Assembly: GCA_017979445.1 (NCBI GenBank)
Contig: CM030706.1
Span: 7,233,595-7,297,594 of the forward strand
Direction of reading: 5' to 3'
Source: Akebia trifoliata
Taxonomy: Eukaryota; Streptophyta; Magnoliopsida; Ranunculales; Lardizabalaceae
Length of the DNA stretch: 64,000 nt
Shown: positions 1 through 11,915 of the stretch, piece after piece
Layout: each line of letters opens with the position of its first letter
How positions within the stretch are numbered: position 1 is the first letter of the stretch
Notes under the pieces: generated by a model
What the model saw: only the letters and a program-made list of their open reading frames with translations
Told to the model about the DNA's origin: nothing
Databases searched by the model: none
Made by a program: the position numbers and the translations under genes

Positions 1-42
1 GCCAAAAAGTTAGCCAATGAACGCTACCCTATATATATATAT

Positions 43-439
43 GGGTCAGGTTCAAGGGCCATTTGAGAAAACATATGAGAAAACTTTCGTTTTTCAAAGT
101 AAGGGTTAGAGGTTTTGGATTGAGCTGAGTTTTTGCAAGGATGGTCACTATGATGAGAAGATCATCCTCACAAAAAATCAGCTCAATCAGAAACTTCTAA
201 ATCCATCAAAAGTGATTTACAAATTTGTGATAAAAATTGGTAAAAAATCGACGGTCCACATTCTAAATCACTTTTAATGGGGTTAGAAGTTTCAGATTGG
301 GCTGATTTTTTTTTTGGATGATCTTTCCATCATAGAGATCATCCTCACAAAAAATCAGCTCAATCCAAAATTTCTAACCCATATTTTAAAATTTTATTTA
401 CCGTCGAAAGTTTTCTCATATGGCCCTTGAACCTGACCC
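43..439. mobile_element. Foldback MITE in a (TA)n tract
   Basis: A 397-bp element with terminal inverted repeats GGGTCAGGTTCAAGGGCCA at the left and its complement at the right, ending ...CCTGACCC. It lies between TATATA on the left and TATATGTG on the right, so the target is a TA microsatellite and the TSD (probably TA) cannot be delimited. Inside are two hairpins built from a GGATTGAGCTGATTTTT arm and its complement. It has no coding capacity. A close relative lies at 46267-46682. Confidence 0.8.
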
Positions 440-1170
440 TATATGTGTGTGTGTGTGTGGGGTGGAGTCGGGGCAAATGGCCAACCTGAACTTCTCAAAT
501 ATTGTAAATAGCCCTGTACAGTGGTTGCCCCTCAATTCCTTAAATATTTTACAAATTACCTTCCAAAAATAGTTGGGATACAGCTATGTTGCAAACTGAT
601 CACAAGCTCCTCTTGATCTCAATCTTCTCTAAGATTTTATCATGGCAGATTGTCAATTGTTTTTCTTAATGTTTATTTGATTATACAATTTTCTGTAGTT
701 TCTGCTTTGATTTCAACCCTAGTTTTTGGTATGTTTGAGTTGACTAGAAAGAACCTTTAGTATTTGGTTATGATAAACCCTGGTTGTTTTAGATTTTTTT
801 TATTATATAGTTTTGTTTCGTTGATTCTCTCTCTTTGTTCAGATTAACCTTTTAATTACTGGAAAAATCTAAACTTTGATTCCCAGTTGATTGAGAAATT
901 GTTATCTAAGTGTTTATAGGAGCATTTCAAACTACAATCTGGTTGTAGTCTTGTAGATATGATTTTTTTTTACCATACTTTGTTCTTTATTTTTGTTTGA
1001 GTTTACAAAAAATTCATGGAGGAAAGACTACTGTTATTGGGTGTTTCCTTAGCAATTCGTTGACCTTCATGATGGTCGGTTACCACATATTCATTTTTTC
1101 CATGCAGAATTGTGTTTTTGGTTATTTCAAATTTGTTAATTCTCTCTAATTTTCTATTCTATAGGTATAT
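440..1170. repeat. Dispersed repeat beside a (TG)n tract
   Basis: A short (TG)n run at about 445-460 is followed by a segment beginning GGGGTGGAGTCGGGGCAAAT. This segment recurs, diverged, at about 23.1, 26.5, 28.7 and 46.75 kb, each time just right of a (TA)n tract. The best conserved part runs to about 660. From there to 1170 the sequence is AT-rich with no gene recognised. Confidence 0.55.
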
Positions 1171-2474
1171 GTATGGAGCAAGTAGAACCCCTTTATCCCT
1201 ATGAGTTTCTTGGGCCTCTTTACTTTTACAGCAGCATATCTACCATGGGTGAGTTGCCGAACCTCTAAATGCACCAAATGTTTGTATTGAGACAAGATAA
1301 CCTCATATTCATTCCTTTGATGACCCTAACATAAAGGGTAGTAAAAGTAGCACTTAAAAGATCTTGACATGTCCTTCCTCCCCCCCCAACATGCTTGCTT
1401 CCTTTCACTTATCACTTTTTCCTTGCCTTTCCAAATAGCAGATTTATAGTTTCTGTGAGCTCATGACATGAGCTTAACATTGAATCATAATGGTAGTACC
1501 AAAAGATGATTTTAATCATTAATGCTTCTAGCCTTTCCACTGTAGAAAAGGTATCTTGGGTGTTAAATCATTAATTTATTCTTTCATAATATAAATGGTA
1601 CTCTTTGCAAACTCCTCTTATACCTATGTTCTCCATAGTCTTATGTTTTGGTCTCGCTTTTTTACTTGTTTATTTTTTGGATGAAGTTATTAAAAAGCTT
1701 TAGCAACTTCTCTTGAAATAAAAACCATTGCTTTATCAAGTTTAAGTTTCATAGTTATCAAACTATAACTGTTGTGTTATCATCAATGTCTTGTAAAAAA
1801 TTTGGGCTTAGTTAACAAATGTTGTTCCTCCATTATGTTATGTTGAAAGCTACATCGTCTGTTTTGAAAGTGAATCAAACTATACACATCAAGTACTCAT
1901 GTTCCAAAAAGAATGGAAAATTTTAAATCCTCATTTGGTGGCAGCTAGAAGATGATGAAAATAATCAATTTGACCTTTCATCTATGAATATGATGACTCC
2001 CATGCTAAAGAGAAGCTAAAACTTATGGGGACATTGAAGATGTCTTTAAGGAGAAGGAAAACCCAATGAAAAAATCAACAAAGCACAATGATTGGCTTTG
2101 AAATATCATCAAAGCCTTGTGCAAAGATTTGGTTCAGTTTAACGAATATTGTTCCTCTATTCAATTATGTTGAGAGCCACATCTTCATACGATCGGATTT
2201 GTAAATCAGTTCATACATGGGTTTGTCTCTATTAGATTTAGAAATTTCTAGCTACTTCAAGACTATATATGTTTGTTTCCGTTTTGGTGCTTCTGGTTCT
2301 TTGAGAACTCTGCTAATGTTTCAGTGTTGTAGACATTAGGATATCCATATATGATATTTTGGTTTGGTTTGAAGTTTATAATGCAAATGTTTCCTCTTCT
2401 TTTTATCTATATGTTAGTCCTATTGTTTGCCTTGTTTATTTTAACTTAATAGGAAATACTTTCTTTTTTTCCTC

Positions 2475-2905
2475 TTGTTTGCTCATGCATATGAGATCAT
2501 GCTAAATGAAGTTACTGTCACATATAGAGTACTTGGTTACCTTCTTCTTAACGTTGTCAGAATATACTCGAAGAAAGTTGAATATCTATACCATGACTGT
2601 AACAAGATTCTTAGCAAACTAACTACTTATGCACTTTCAGGAAAAGATTATTCAACTGTAGAACCCATGGGTGAATCAAAATTTTCTATCACTCTGCTGG
2701 ACATGTTCGAACTTGACACTTTCAATCTTGACATCATAGAAGATATGAGTGGGTAAGAAGTTGGATGTCCAAACAGGATTAAGTTTCTCCTTTTCTCTTT
2801 TAATCAAATCATTTAAGCCCACCATTAATTTGATTGTTGACTTTTAGGGGCAATGTGAAACCACATCAATAGATAACTCTTGATGGTATTGGATTTTTAA
2901 GTTAT
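2475..2905 (+). pseudogene. Cohesin RAD21/SCC1-like N-terminal fragment
   Basis: The open segment 2475-2755 reads through YLLLNVVRIYSKKVEYLYHD and then SITLLDMFELDTFNLD. This is the pattern of the Rad21/Rec8 N-terminal domain of plant SYN proteins, the kleisin part that contacts SMC3. A donor GTAAG follows at about 2756. The next acceptor (TTTTAG near 2848) leads into GNVKPHQ-stop-ITLDGIG, which matches the expected next exon but has an in-frame TAG. A possible first-exon relic lies near 1190-1255 (GGGCCTCTT...GCAGCATATCTACC, out of frame). No downstream kleisin exons or C-terminal domain are visible. It is a fragment or dead copy; family assignment is by motif recognition. Confidence 0.65.
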
Positions 2906-3178
2906 TTCTGAATCTCTTATTAGATTCTTTATCTTTGATCGTTTTGAACATGTTCTCGTATTGCCCCCACCTCCACCACCGTCCAAAAATGCTTACAACC
3001 AGGTTTATTGTGTTTTTTTTTTTTTTTTGGCATTGCTGAGTTGCCAACTAATTATTTTCCCATTTCTAATTGACCTTGAAATTAGTAGTGGCTTTCATCT
3101 TCTTGTTTGATCTTTAGTTATTGAGTGATTCTACTGTTTGTTAACTTTTATTCATTTTCAATTTTGTGTGGTGCAGTA

Positions 3179-3247
3179 CGAGGGTGAAGACGAAGATGTG
3201 GATGTGGAAGAGGTGGATTTACAGTTGAGGGATGTTGAGCAGCTATA
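3179..3247 (+). other. Acidic terminal-exon-like segment, unidentified
   Basis: After an acceptor TGGTGCAG, a short open stretch reads YEGEDEDVDVEEVDLQLRD and ends in TAA at 3245-3247. It looks like the acidic last exon of a gene, but the family is not recognised. It sits between the RAD21-like and DA1-like fragments on the same strand, so it could belong to the same captured or decayed cluster. Confidence 0.3.
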
Positions 3248-3637
3248 ATATTGTTTTCTTATCTAGCAGTATCTCAAAGGTTAGTGTTGATCTTAGAGGA
3301 TAACCCTTTGTTACAAGGACTGATTGGTTGTCTTCTATTGTGATTGCTTAAGTTTTTTCGTGCTAAACCATGCTGTCGTGTGCTCTGTTATGGTCGTTGG
3401 CTGGCTAATTGAATCCACGCCCCTGTTATGTTGTACTTGCTGGCATCTATTTGTATTGCTCGTGTTACATGACATTGCTGATAACAAGGAAAGCTATTCT
3501 AGTTTGTAACATGAGCTTTAGTGTATCATAATGGTAGTACCAAAAGATGATTTCAAGTTAATAAATCTCATATTGCTAATGCATTTATATGCTTCCAAAG
3601 ATCACATTTTTATTTTGTAAATAACGTATCTCATTTA

Positions 3638-3730
3638 GAAGAAGATGAATAACTTGCACGAGCTTTGCAAGAAAGTTTGAACATGGAGTGTGAGCCTCCT
3701 CTTCCTCCTCCTCATTCTTTTCCTGGTGCA
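3638..3730 (+). pseudogene. DA1-like ubiquitin-interacting-motif fragment
   Basis: Frame 1 here reads EEDE-stop-LARALQESLNMECEPP. This resembles the ubiquitin-interacting motif of plant DA1/DAR LIM peptidases (consensus EEDEQLARALQESLN). The glutamine before LARAL is a TAA, as expected from CAA to TAA. The LIM domains and peptidase domain that should follow are absent; downstream sequence to 4000 is not recognisable. DA1 proteins limit organ growth as ubiquitin-activated peptidases, but this piece cannot encode one. Confidence 0.5.
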
Positions 3731-4139
3731 TTTGTACATGTTGCACATGATGTGCTCTTTAGTTGTGACATTCATTCTATTCAAATTTACAAGTTAAGGT
3801 TTGATATTTATCAAAACATTGAATGGTATGATTGGTATACCATGATGTTACCATTTTGCTTAGTGTTCTGTATTGGATGTGGAATGTTGTACAACGGCAT
3901 TCCCCATCTCACTAGTAATTTAATTTTTGTTTCCTCCACAAGTCATGAAAGCTTACAGCGACAATGTTTTTTACATAGAAGTGCAACTCAATTTTAAAAA
4001 AATGCTTGGATATCCAATATTATCCCAAATTTCTTTTTAAAATTTTAAACTACTAAATGAATCTTGCCATATTATCTAATTTTAGAATTAGAATTACATA
4101 ATGGAATTGGGGTGGTGTTAGAAAAGGTTGGTGGCAATA

Positions 4140-4450
4140 GAATTTCTCTAAATAAAATTTGGATAATTTTCGGATAATTTTCGAATAGTAAATAAGTTTC
4201 GGATAGTTTTTGAATTTGATTTGCAATCGGATTCGAATTGGATATATTTCGGATAGTTTTCGAATTCGACTTGCAATCGGATTCGAATCGGATAATATCG
4301 GATCTCCGATAATTTATTCGGATACGAATTCGAATATTGGTTAGTGATATCCGATCAGATTCGGATTCAAATTCAGATAGCCCTAAATTTTTTTGGATTC
4401 AGATTCGGATTCAGATAGAGCACTATCCAATCGGATACCTATCTGTTGAC
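4140..4450. repeat. CGGAT-rich short tandem/palindromic repeat
   Basis: Dense repeats of CGGAT, GGATTCGAAT and their complements. One about 50-bp unit (TTTCGGATAGTTTT...TTGCAATCGGATTCGAA) occurs twice in tandem at about 4197 and 4247. No ORF. Such palindrome-rich patches are often internal parts of non-autonomous DNA transposons, but no boundaries were found. Confidence 0.5.
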
Positions 4451-5170
4451 AGTCTAGGTATAGGTCTCAAGGAGAGCCTGTAATACTTTAGAATAAAAAA
4501 TCTTGTTAATTAATTTTAAAATATGACACTAATTTCAAAGATTAAATAAATTTTATTTATAATTATTGAACTAGGTCATATAGGGTATTTGTCAAAATCT
4601 AGAATTGCAATATATGATAAAAATATGTTTGTCAAAAACATGAAAAAAATGTACCAAAATGTTTGATTTTAATTATTGTCCTTACTCATCATCGTTAGTT
4701 CCAAACCATTAAATGGTCTTCATATGAGGAAGATCAACAGGTTGATATTCTAATCTAGCGACCTCCTTTCATAATCACCCCATTGATGTCCGCCCTAGAT
4801 TAAAGGGAAAATTAGTTCAAGGACCCTCTCATGGGGAATTCTTTTTAAATAATCCGTAAGTTTTTAGAGGTTGCTTGGCATGACATTTAACAAATTTTTT
4901 CTTTCTAAATATTCTTTGTTCCTCATCTCCCACATTTCTCACGATTGAATGCCCTAACCGTTCAAACGCTCATGTTCATCCAAAAATTGGATTTTTGATA
5001 CTTCAATCGAAGACTCTATTTCGTCATAATGGATTTAAGAAAGAAGAAAAAAATCATTTTCAAGGATTTTTTCAAACATTTTGAAGAGGTATGTAAAAAA
5101 AAAACTAGGTTTTCTTCACTTTTTTTCTTAGTTTTTTTTATGAAATTCGATCTATAATGGTTCAATACTA
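4451..5170. repeat. Partial copy of the 25/43-kb repeat family
   Basis: Starting near GTCTCAAGGAGAGCCTGTAA, this segment matches, with divergence, about 24580-25440, 42860-43540 and 43720-44420. The two larger copies continue into a ~6-kb block; this one stops near 5160 (TCGATCTATAATGG). No coding signal is seen. Confidence 0.6.
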
Positions 5171-6802
5171 TTGTAACTATAAAGAGCAGTGTTTAAAAAA
5201 CTGATGGTCTGATTGGATTCCACCAGATTTTATAATAAAATCGGTTTGTCTAACAAACCCAACTAATCTTTTGAGTACGATCAGAATGTTCGTGAAAATT
5301 AAATGTTTGACATAATAAGCTAACATATATTTATAGTTTAAATATATAAATGTCTTCATGTCGTAAGATATTTTTGAACACGACACTCCTAACGTAAGAA
5401 TCCTAGTCTTGGACTTCGTGCTTCCTGCACAAGGGCTTGGAAGAGTGAACCCGTAATGAATCAAGTAGTGAGTGAAGGGCTTAAATGTGACCAAACCGGG
5501 AACTCTCTTCAAGCTTCTAAATTCAGCACAGGTGTGTGTGTGTGTGCGCTCTTATGTGACCGCATGGGCACTAGATTCGTGACAGGTGTAGGCCTCCGAT
5601 TAGGGGGCCGAAGTGCTAAGGTGGCTGTATGTAAGGGGGCATACTTCTTTATAGTTTTGTCACACTCGAAGAGAAAGTGTAGTATAGTCAATTAAGCGAG
5701 TACTAGCTAACGTAGGCTTAACTGACGTTTCCTATTTCTATCAAGTAGTGCAATCTTGTTCTGGTCTATGTTTGTAGGAACCACTTACGTTTTCAGAGTT
5801 GACAAAACAGAGGAGACATGTAGATGGTTCGCAATCAACCATTGTCAATGTGTATGTCTTGTTCATCTTCAACCTCACATAAAATCTTATTTTTTATGGC
5901 AGTTACGTAGATGAAATGACAAGGTAAAAAGCTTAATCTGGAACTTCTCTGCATTTCTATCCTTCCTTTGGAAGCCTAGAAATCGTTTGGGGGCAGGATT
6001 TTCACCAGGCCCCCATGCATGTGATTGCACATGGTCAATTGTAGAAAAAATGATTTTCCCTGAAAAATAGTATGATTGTAGGTGTATAATTGCACATTGT
6101 GTTTCCCAAAACTAAAATCCAGCTCTCGACATTTTCCTAGGACGTGCAATCCAATGGAAAAATTCATTTTACCAAGACTACCTTCTTTGAGGAATACAAA
6201 TTCTCTGCAATCACACAGACCCTGGAGGGGCATCCCAAAGTTACCCTTTTCATTTAAAGGTAAAACAAATGATGTAAAAAGACACATAGGACTGACTTGG
6301 TTCTGACTCTAAAGATGAAATCACACACCATGTCGGTGACAATTGAAAGCAAAGATGAAGTGATGGTAAACAAGTTTGCTGCCATTGTACTTGACCATAC
6401 CAATAAGTCATGAGCACAACAAATTCTAATCTACCTACAAATTCTACCATCTGATCCCAGAACAATAGTTTCTATGATACGTTTTACGCCGTTAGGTGTA
6501 TCTTAATGATATGTGAATATAGAGTTTACAGTACACTCAGTAAGAGCCGACATGGGCTCACTCTTACAACAAGTATGACGATCATTCTGTATTTCTTATT
6601 CAAGGAAACATCAGAAAAGATGTCACCATTGGATCATTGATGTGGATGGACGTGGAGGTCTCGCCAAGGATTACTTGCATCAGCTCTGGTCCTCTGAATC
6701 GGCATTGTTGTTATTGCCCCCATCTGTGAGAGGGGGGGGGGGGGAATGGAACTATCTTCAATTAATAGAACAACAAACATATGGCATTTTGGAATGGAGT
6801 CA
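5171..6802. other. No recognisable gene
   Basis: Several short ORFs exist on both strands, but none resembles a known protein. The segment holds a (TG)n stretch near 5531 and a G14 run at 6731-6744. It reads as ordinary intergenic sequence downstream of the endosulfine locus. Confidence 0.5.
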
Positions 6803-6959
6803 TCAACTGTGCTCACCTTCACCTTCACCGTCATCTGGAGGAGCATAAGCTGATCTCCTGCATCTCGCTTGCTGGTGTGGTGTGGGCTAATTAAAAAACA
6901 TAAAAGAGAAGAAAAGATAAAAGGCAATGTCAGTACAAAATCCTGTTAGAGGATCCATA

Positions 6960-7305
6960 TATACTTATTGTCAACAAACCAACTACTCCGAAAGACCAAT
7001 CTGTTGAGACGGGAGAGTTATGAATATAAGAGAGCCACGGGGTTTAATTGGGGTATGACACACCCGAGAGTGGAGGAAAATATACACTCAACGTCCCCTC
7101 CACCACCCTCCATAAGGGTGGCAAGAATCGAACTTGTGAACTATACAAGCCTAGTGCTCTGATAGCATATTAACCAACCAACTACTGCAAAAGATTGATC
7201 TACTGGAAAGGGGGAGAACTATGAATATAAGAGGGTCATGGGGCTTGACACACCCGAGAGTAGAGGAAACTATACATTCAACACGTATGTGTTGCATGGA
7301 CATGG
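6960..7305 (-). mobile_element. TRIM-like or SINE-like remnant with paired direct repeats
   Basis: Two similar segments, about 6978-7100 and 7173-7290 (ACCAACTACT...AATATAAGAG...ACACACCCGAGAGT), flank a middle piece. On the minus strand the middle carries CTATCAGAGC next to one repeat and GTTCGATTCTTGCC further on. TATCAGAGC recalls the initiator-Met tRNA primer site of copia and TRIM elements, while GTTCGATTC recalls a pol III B box. No TSD was found. It lies in intron 4 of the endosulfine gene. Confidence 0.4.
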
Positions 7306-7714
7306 CGGTACAAAACTATGTGCATTTGTAATCTATAAAAGACTTTCCTCTTCTTTTGTTTTTCATGCATCCAGATACACATTCAACCAAACCATGTGCA
7401 TTTGTAATCTATCTTTTTTGGCTTCATGCATCCAGAGACACATTCAACCAAGTAAGTTAGTGTCACATTTTACCTTAATGAATGATGCTTCTGTAATAAA
7501 TGAATTCTAAAAAAAGGCACAAGAAGAGAAGAGATTGACATAGGTTTTGGACTTTAGACTTCAGTTATGCTGTCATGACCATTTTTTATAGTTAATTAGG
7601 TTAATTGAACCAGTAAGGAGTGTCAACAAATGTGTTATTTGTAGATGCAACATGAGCCTCCCCATCACTAGAGTCTTTGCAGCACAGGAAATATAATATG
7701 GTGGTGTAAGATAT

Positions 7715-9480
7715 TATAGACACCCCATTTTTGCATCCGCCTGATTAATCAAGTCGTCATCCCGATCGCAAAGGTTCCCAATGATGGATGTCTATTCCAA
7801 TGCTTTATTTTGTTACCAGATATGTTTCAGAAATCCGGATGAGGTATCTCGAACTGACAAAACTAAGAAACCACGCTACGCTAGGAAAATACTACCCCAG
7901 AAACATAGAAATCATCATCCTGCAAACCAAAAAGAAGTTTCACGATAAAAATCACTAAAAATGACCAAATTACCAAAATACCCCTAACATCAAAACAACC
8001 TTAGAGCCTACATTACGCTTAGGAAAATCCGTTCAAATACATAAAATGACAAATCGAAACCAAATAAATCATTTCACCAATTTTCACAAAATTTGAAAAA
8101 ATTACGAAAATACCCCTCATAAAATTCACGATCATTTCACACAAAAAATTTCATAAATGACAAAAACCAACATTCCCATTGAATTCCTTACGAAAAACTG
8201 ATTTCAAAACATCCTGGAACATTGAAAAACGACTTAAAACGTAAAAAATCCTCTCCGAGGGCAAAATGGTAATTTCACAATTTTAATAATTAAAAATTTC
8301 GAAATAAATCATTAAATAATGTAAAGTGAAACATTAATGAAATTAATTATTAAAATTTAAGCCAAAAAATTTATCAATCAGGTTTTCAAGCAAAATTGTT
8401 GAGGGTTCACAAGATATTTCTTTAAGGACCCCTCCATTTGGGGGTCCAAAGAATTAAAGATATAATAGAGGGGGGTTCTCCAAAAATTTAAAGTCAATCA
8501 AGCAAGACTAAGGTCAAGATATTAAAGTCAATCAAATAAGACTAAAGTCAAAATTAAAGTCAATTAAGTAAGACTAGAGTCAAGTATTAAAGTCAATCTC
8601 ATAAGACTAAAGTCAAAATCCTAAATCAAAACCCTAATCTAAACTAATCGAGTCAATCTCATAAGACTAAGGTCAAAACCCTAAATCAAAATCCTAATCT
8701 AAACTAATCAAGTCAATCTCATAATACTAAGGTCAAAATCCTAAATCAAAACCCTAATCTAAACTAATCAAGTCAATCTCATACGACTAAAGTCAAAACC
8801 CTAAAACCCTAAAGACTAAGTCAAAACCCTAATTGAAACCCTAATCAAACCCTAATGCTTCTAAAAACTTTATAAATAGGAGCCTCCACACCCTATTTTC
8901 GTATCAAAGAAAAAACCCTAGGAAAAGTAGGTAAAGAAGCCTCCATAGCCTCCCCAAAACCCTGATTTTGGAGCCCCAACTCCTTCCCTAACACCCCTAC
9001 TCCGATTTTAGCCTAAAAAACACCCAAAAATCTCTAAAAAACATCCCAAAAATCCACAACAAATTTGAAGCACTCAGATCCAAGAAGGAGATACCTTACC
9101 TCGGAGATCAGGAATCAGATCTGGAGATAGAACGTAGTAAGGAATACGGTACAAGGAGCCATTCTAGCTAGATCTGAGGGAATAACACTTTTGCAGATCA
9201 AAGGTAATTTTTATTTTTTATTTTTTTTAATCTAGGTTTATCATTAGCAATGTAGATCTATTTGGGATAAGTAGAGACCGGCATTGGTTGGGCGGGGTTG
9301 GTGCCTAACACCTTCCAACCCCGTAACATGATCCCCGGGTTCAGATTTCTATAGTAGATTAGTTCTTTTTATCCATTGTAGGGTCAATTTGGTTCCTAGA
9401 CCGTAATAACTAGGTGGCAACTCCCAAACCTCAAGGGTCAAAAGCGGATCCGCGCACCCCGCGGATCGAGGGCGCTTTCA
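7715..9480 (+). mobile_element. Solo LTR of a gypsy-type family
   Basis: A 1,766-bp LTR reading TATAGACACCCCATTTTTGC at the left (first bases TA where the family has TG) and ending GAGGGCGCTTTCA. A perfect 5-bp TSD GATAT lies at 7710-7714 and 9481-9485. A TATA box (TTTATAAATAGG) near 8870 gives plus-strand orientation. It matches, in reverse, both LTRs at 52781-54503 and 60751-62447. A stretch of AAAGTCAATCAAGTAAGACT-type minisatellite repeats runs from about 8490 to 8830. The internal region has been lost, presumably by LTR-LTR recombination. Inserted in the last intron of the endosulfine locus. Confidence 0.93.
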
Positions 9481-10744
9481 GATATGACAACTCTTGAGGG
9501 TCCCAGTAGATGGAATCAATACCAAGAACACATGACACATGGATGTACATGTCTATGCATGTATCTATTTCGTTTGTAACTGGATTTTGTGTTATAATAC
9601 CATGGATAACAGACTAAACAGTAATAGAAAGAAAGCCAGGTGTGTTTGTGGCAGAAATATGTTCTTATGTGCAAACCTGACAGAAAATACCTGCAATTTT
9701 GGCCGAAGTGCCTCAAGTGGTCCTTTGGGCTTCTGATCTAAAGGTGCTCCTTGTTGTTGTTGGCATCCAATTCAGTACACCAAGACATTAGGCATTTAAT
9801 TTGACATGGAACACACTCAAACCATGTTTGAAGCACACAACAAACAGTTAGTCATCATTAAAAAGTGGAGCTTACATGAAACAAAAGACTAATACCTTTC
9901 CCAATGCTCAATCTGCAGATCAAAGAAAGCACGTTCATGGTCTTGGAAATAATGAAATTTGTTTTTGGTGAACTACACTAATTGAAACTAACAAACCACA
10001 TTTATTATTAACTTTAAGAACTAGGAAAAGAATTGTTACCTTGGATATCAACGGAGGCTTCTTGGGTAATATTCCTCCGTACTTCTTCTTGATCATTACC
10101 TCCTGTAGAACATAGTGACAAAGTCAGGATTCGGGAATAATTCGGAAATAGAAAGCTTCAGAAAAAGAAAACATTGGAAAAAATAAAAAAATAAAAATTA
10201 TTTTTTTAAGTACAAAAATGTATTTCATATACTAAATGATAAAACAACACTTCAAAACTACTAAAAATAAAAATAATCTGTAATTTTTTCAAAAAATTGT
10301 TAATTAAATCACAATTAATCGTGATTTTTTGAAAAATCAAATATTTTTTCAAAGATTGTGATTTAATAGACTACATTTAAAATCATGATTTTTTGAAGAA
10401 GAAAAAATTCGCAGATTTTTGTCACTATGCTGTAGAAGACAAGGATAATAATACTATTAGGTTTTAGAAACCATGTGCACTAACCAGTATCTATAACAAG
10501 CATCACTTTACGGAGATCATTGCATGCATGATTACAAACCTCTCAAAACTACTATCAAAATGGAAATAATGTAAATGTAAGACTAGCTACCTCTTCTTGG
10601 GGTGTGGGCATGGGATTGTCCTCTTGTTTGTCCAAATACTCTGGGTCTTCCTTGGGAAAGTCTCTATCAACCTTGTCTTTGATACAATCCTCTGCAAGTT
10701 CTGGCTCCTTGACATCCTCAGGATTCATGTCTGACATTTTGTAA

Positions 10745-11083
10745 CTGGCTTACCATACACAAATAAAGAAACTTCAAAAGTAAAAACAGTCTTTCGTGAC
10801 CCCTACAATTGTATTTGTACCATTCCATTATGAGTAGAAGTGGGTGTTCATGCGCTATTATCCAGAGACAAATTTTCTGTTGGAGCTAAAATCTAAAACT
10901 GTCTAGCAATTTGAATAAATAAATCAAATAAAGTTTCTTGACAATGAAAACAATGATTTCTTGGGGAAAACTCAGGTGATATGATCTTAGAATAATGGGC
11001 GTGCTATAACAGAAAAGCTTGTTTAATTTACCAAATAACATTAAATATAGGATTCAGCCTTAGAAATTGTAAGGTACTAGAAG
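10745..11083. repeat. Endosulfine 5' flank, left part of a duplicated segment
   Basis: The part from about 10938 to 11083 continues at 16088 beyond the copia insertion. Together they match 49748-50087 closely (for example GTTTCTTGACAATGAAAACA in both). This is probably promoter or 5' UTR sequence of the endosulfine gene that was copied to a second site. No exon was identified. Confidence 0.75.
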
Positions 11084-11088
11084 TCATG

Positions 11089-11312
11089 TATTACACTCAA
11101 GAAGAAGAAGATGATCTTCATTCATACAAACCAAACAATACAGAAGCCAGCTATATATATAGCCACTATTACAATGAATTAGTTATAACAGAAAGCATAA
11201 TGAGAAAGCTAACTAACTAACAGTTATAACAGAAAGCATAATGAGAAAGCTAACTAACTAACTAATCTGCAGATAAAGAATTAAGCATTATTACAATATT
11301 TACACCCTAATA
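11089..11312 (-). repeat. Copia 3' LTR
   Basis: 224 bp from TATTACACTCAAG to CACCCTAATA. It includes an internal direct duplication of GTTATAACAGAAAGCATAAT and what follows. Because the element reads on the minus strand, this left copy is the 3' LTR. The polypurine tract lies just right of it (CTCCCCCTCAA on the plus strand). Confidence 0.94.
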
Positions 11313-11525
11313 CTCCCCCTCAAGTGGCTTGTAAATGTCCTTTACAGCCATCTTGGACAACAAAGAAAAAAGCTGAGTAGATGAGAGGGGTTTAGTAAAC
11401 ATGTCAGCCAATTGGTATTGAGATCAATTTGAGAACTCCCGAAGCAACTCTTTCACGAACAAAATGGCAATCTATCTCGATATGCTTAGTTCGTTCATGA
11501 AAGGTGGGATTAGAGGCAATATGTA

Positions 11526-11786
11526 TCACAGCTTGATTGTCTCAATATAGCAAACAGGAGAATCAATTTGGACTTGAAAATCTTTAAGAAGTTGCTGCAA
11601 CCAGATAAGCTCACTGGCAGTAGAGGAAAGGGCTCTATACTCAGCTTCAGCTGAGGATCGAGAGACAGTGGTCTGCTTTTTGGCCTTCCAAGAAACTAAA
11701 GAGTCTCCAATAAATATGCAAAAACCTGTAATGGAGCGTCGAGAATCAGGACATGATCCCCAATCAGCATCAGAGAATGCTTTCAA
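11526..11786 (-). pseudogene. Copia RNase H, C-terminal region
   Basis: The open segment has the copia RNase H signature: [20 protein letters not shown], then [20 protein letters not shown]. It is frameshifted from the RT frame. A TGA-type break after the YIETIKL stretch removes the normal C-terminus. Confidence 0.9.
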
Positions 11787-11915
11787 ACGAACTGGAGCGC
11801 AAGCATCAGAATAAGCTCTGAGCTACAAGGAAGAAGTAGAAGAAAACAACAACCCTTGACCAGGACTTTTCTTGAGATAACGAAGCAGGTGATGCACTGC
11901 CTTGCGATGAGGAAG

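Larger units (their letters stand above)
6803..10737 (-). pseudogene. Endosulfine (ENSA/ARPP19-family) gene, five exons, decayed
   Basis: Endosulfines are small phosphoproteins that inhibit PP2A-B55 when phosphorylated. Exons on the minus strand are: 10737-10591 (ATG, 49 codons, acidic N-terminus, ends GTAG donor); 10102-10040 (EVMIKKKYGGILPKKPPLIS); 9941-9896 (DHERAFFD region); 9737-9691 (QKPKGPLEALRPKLQ); 6886-6803 (PTPHQQARCRRSAYAPPDDG to TGA). All splice junctions except those of exon 3 look canonical. Exon 3 is 46 nt where the conserved family needs 48: the G before ACCATG is lost and one T is missing in GATTCTG. The tryptophan codon of the FDSADW phosphosite motif is TGA. Intron 4 is about 2.8 kb and holds a solo LTR. 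A functional protein is unlikely. Confidence 0.82.

Noticed and set aside
5456..5695. Opposing ORFs of 79 and 60 codons
   Set aside because: They overlap on both strands over a (TG)n stretch and show no recognisable domain or splice context.
8785..8850. Telomere-like CCCTAAA repeats
   Set aside because: They are part of the solo LTR and mixed with AATC and GTCAAAA words; the repeats are irregular and derive from the LTR minisatellite, not an interstitial telomere.
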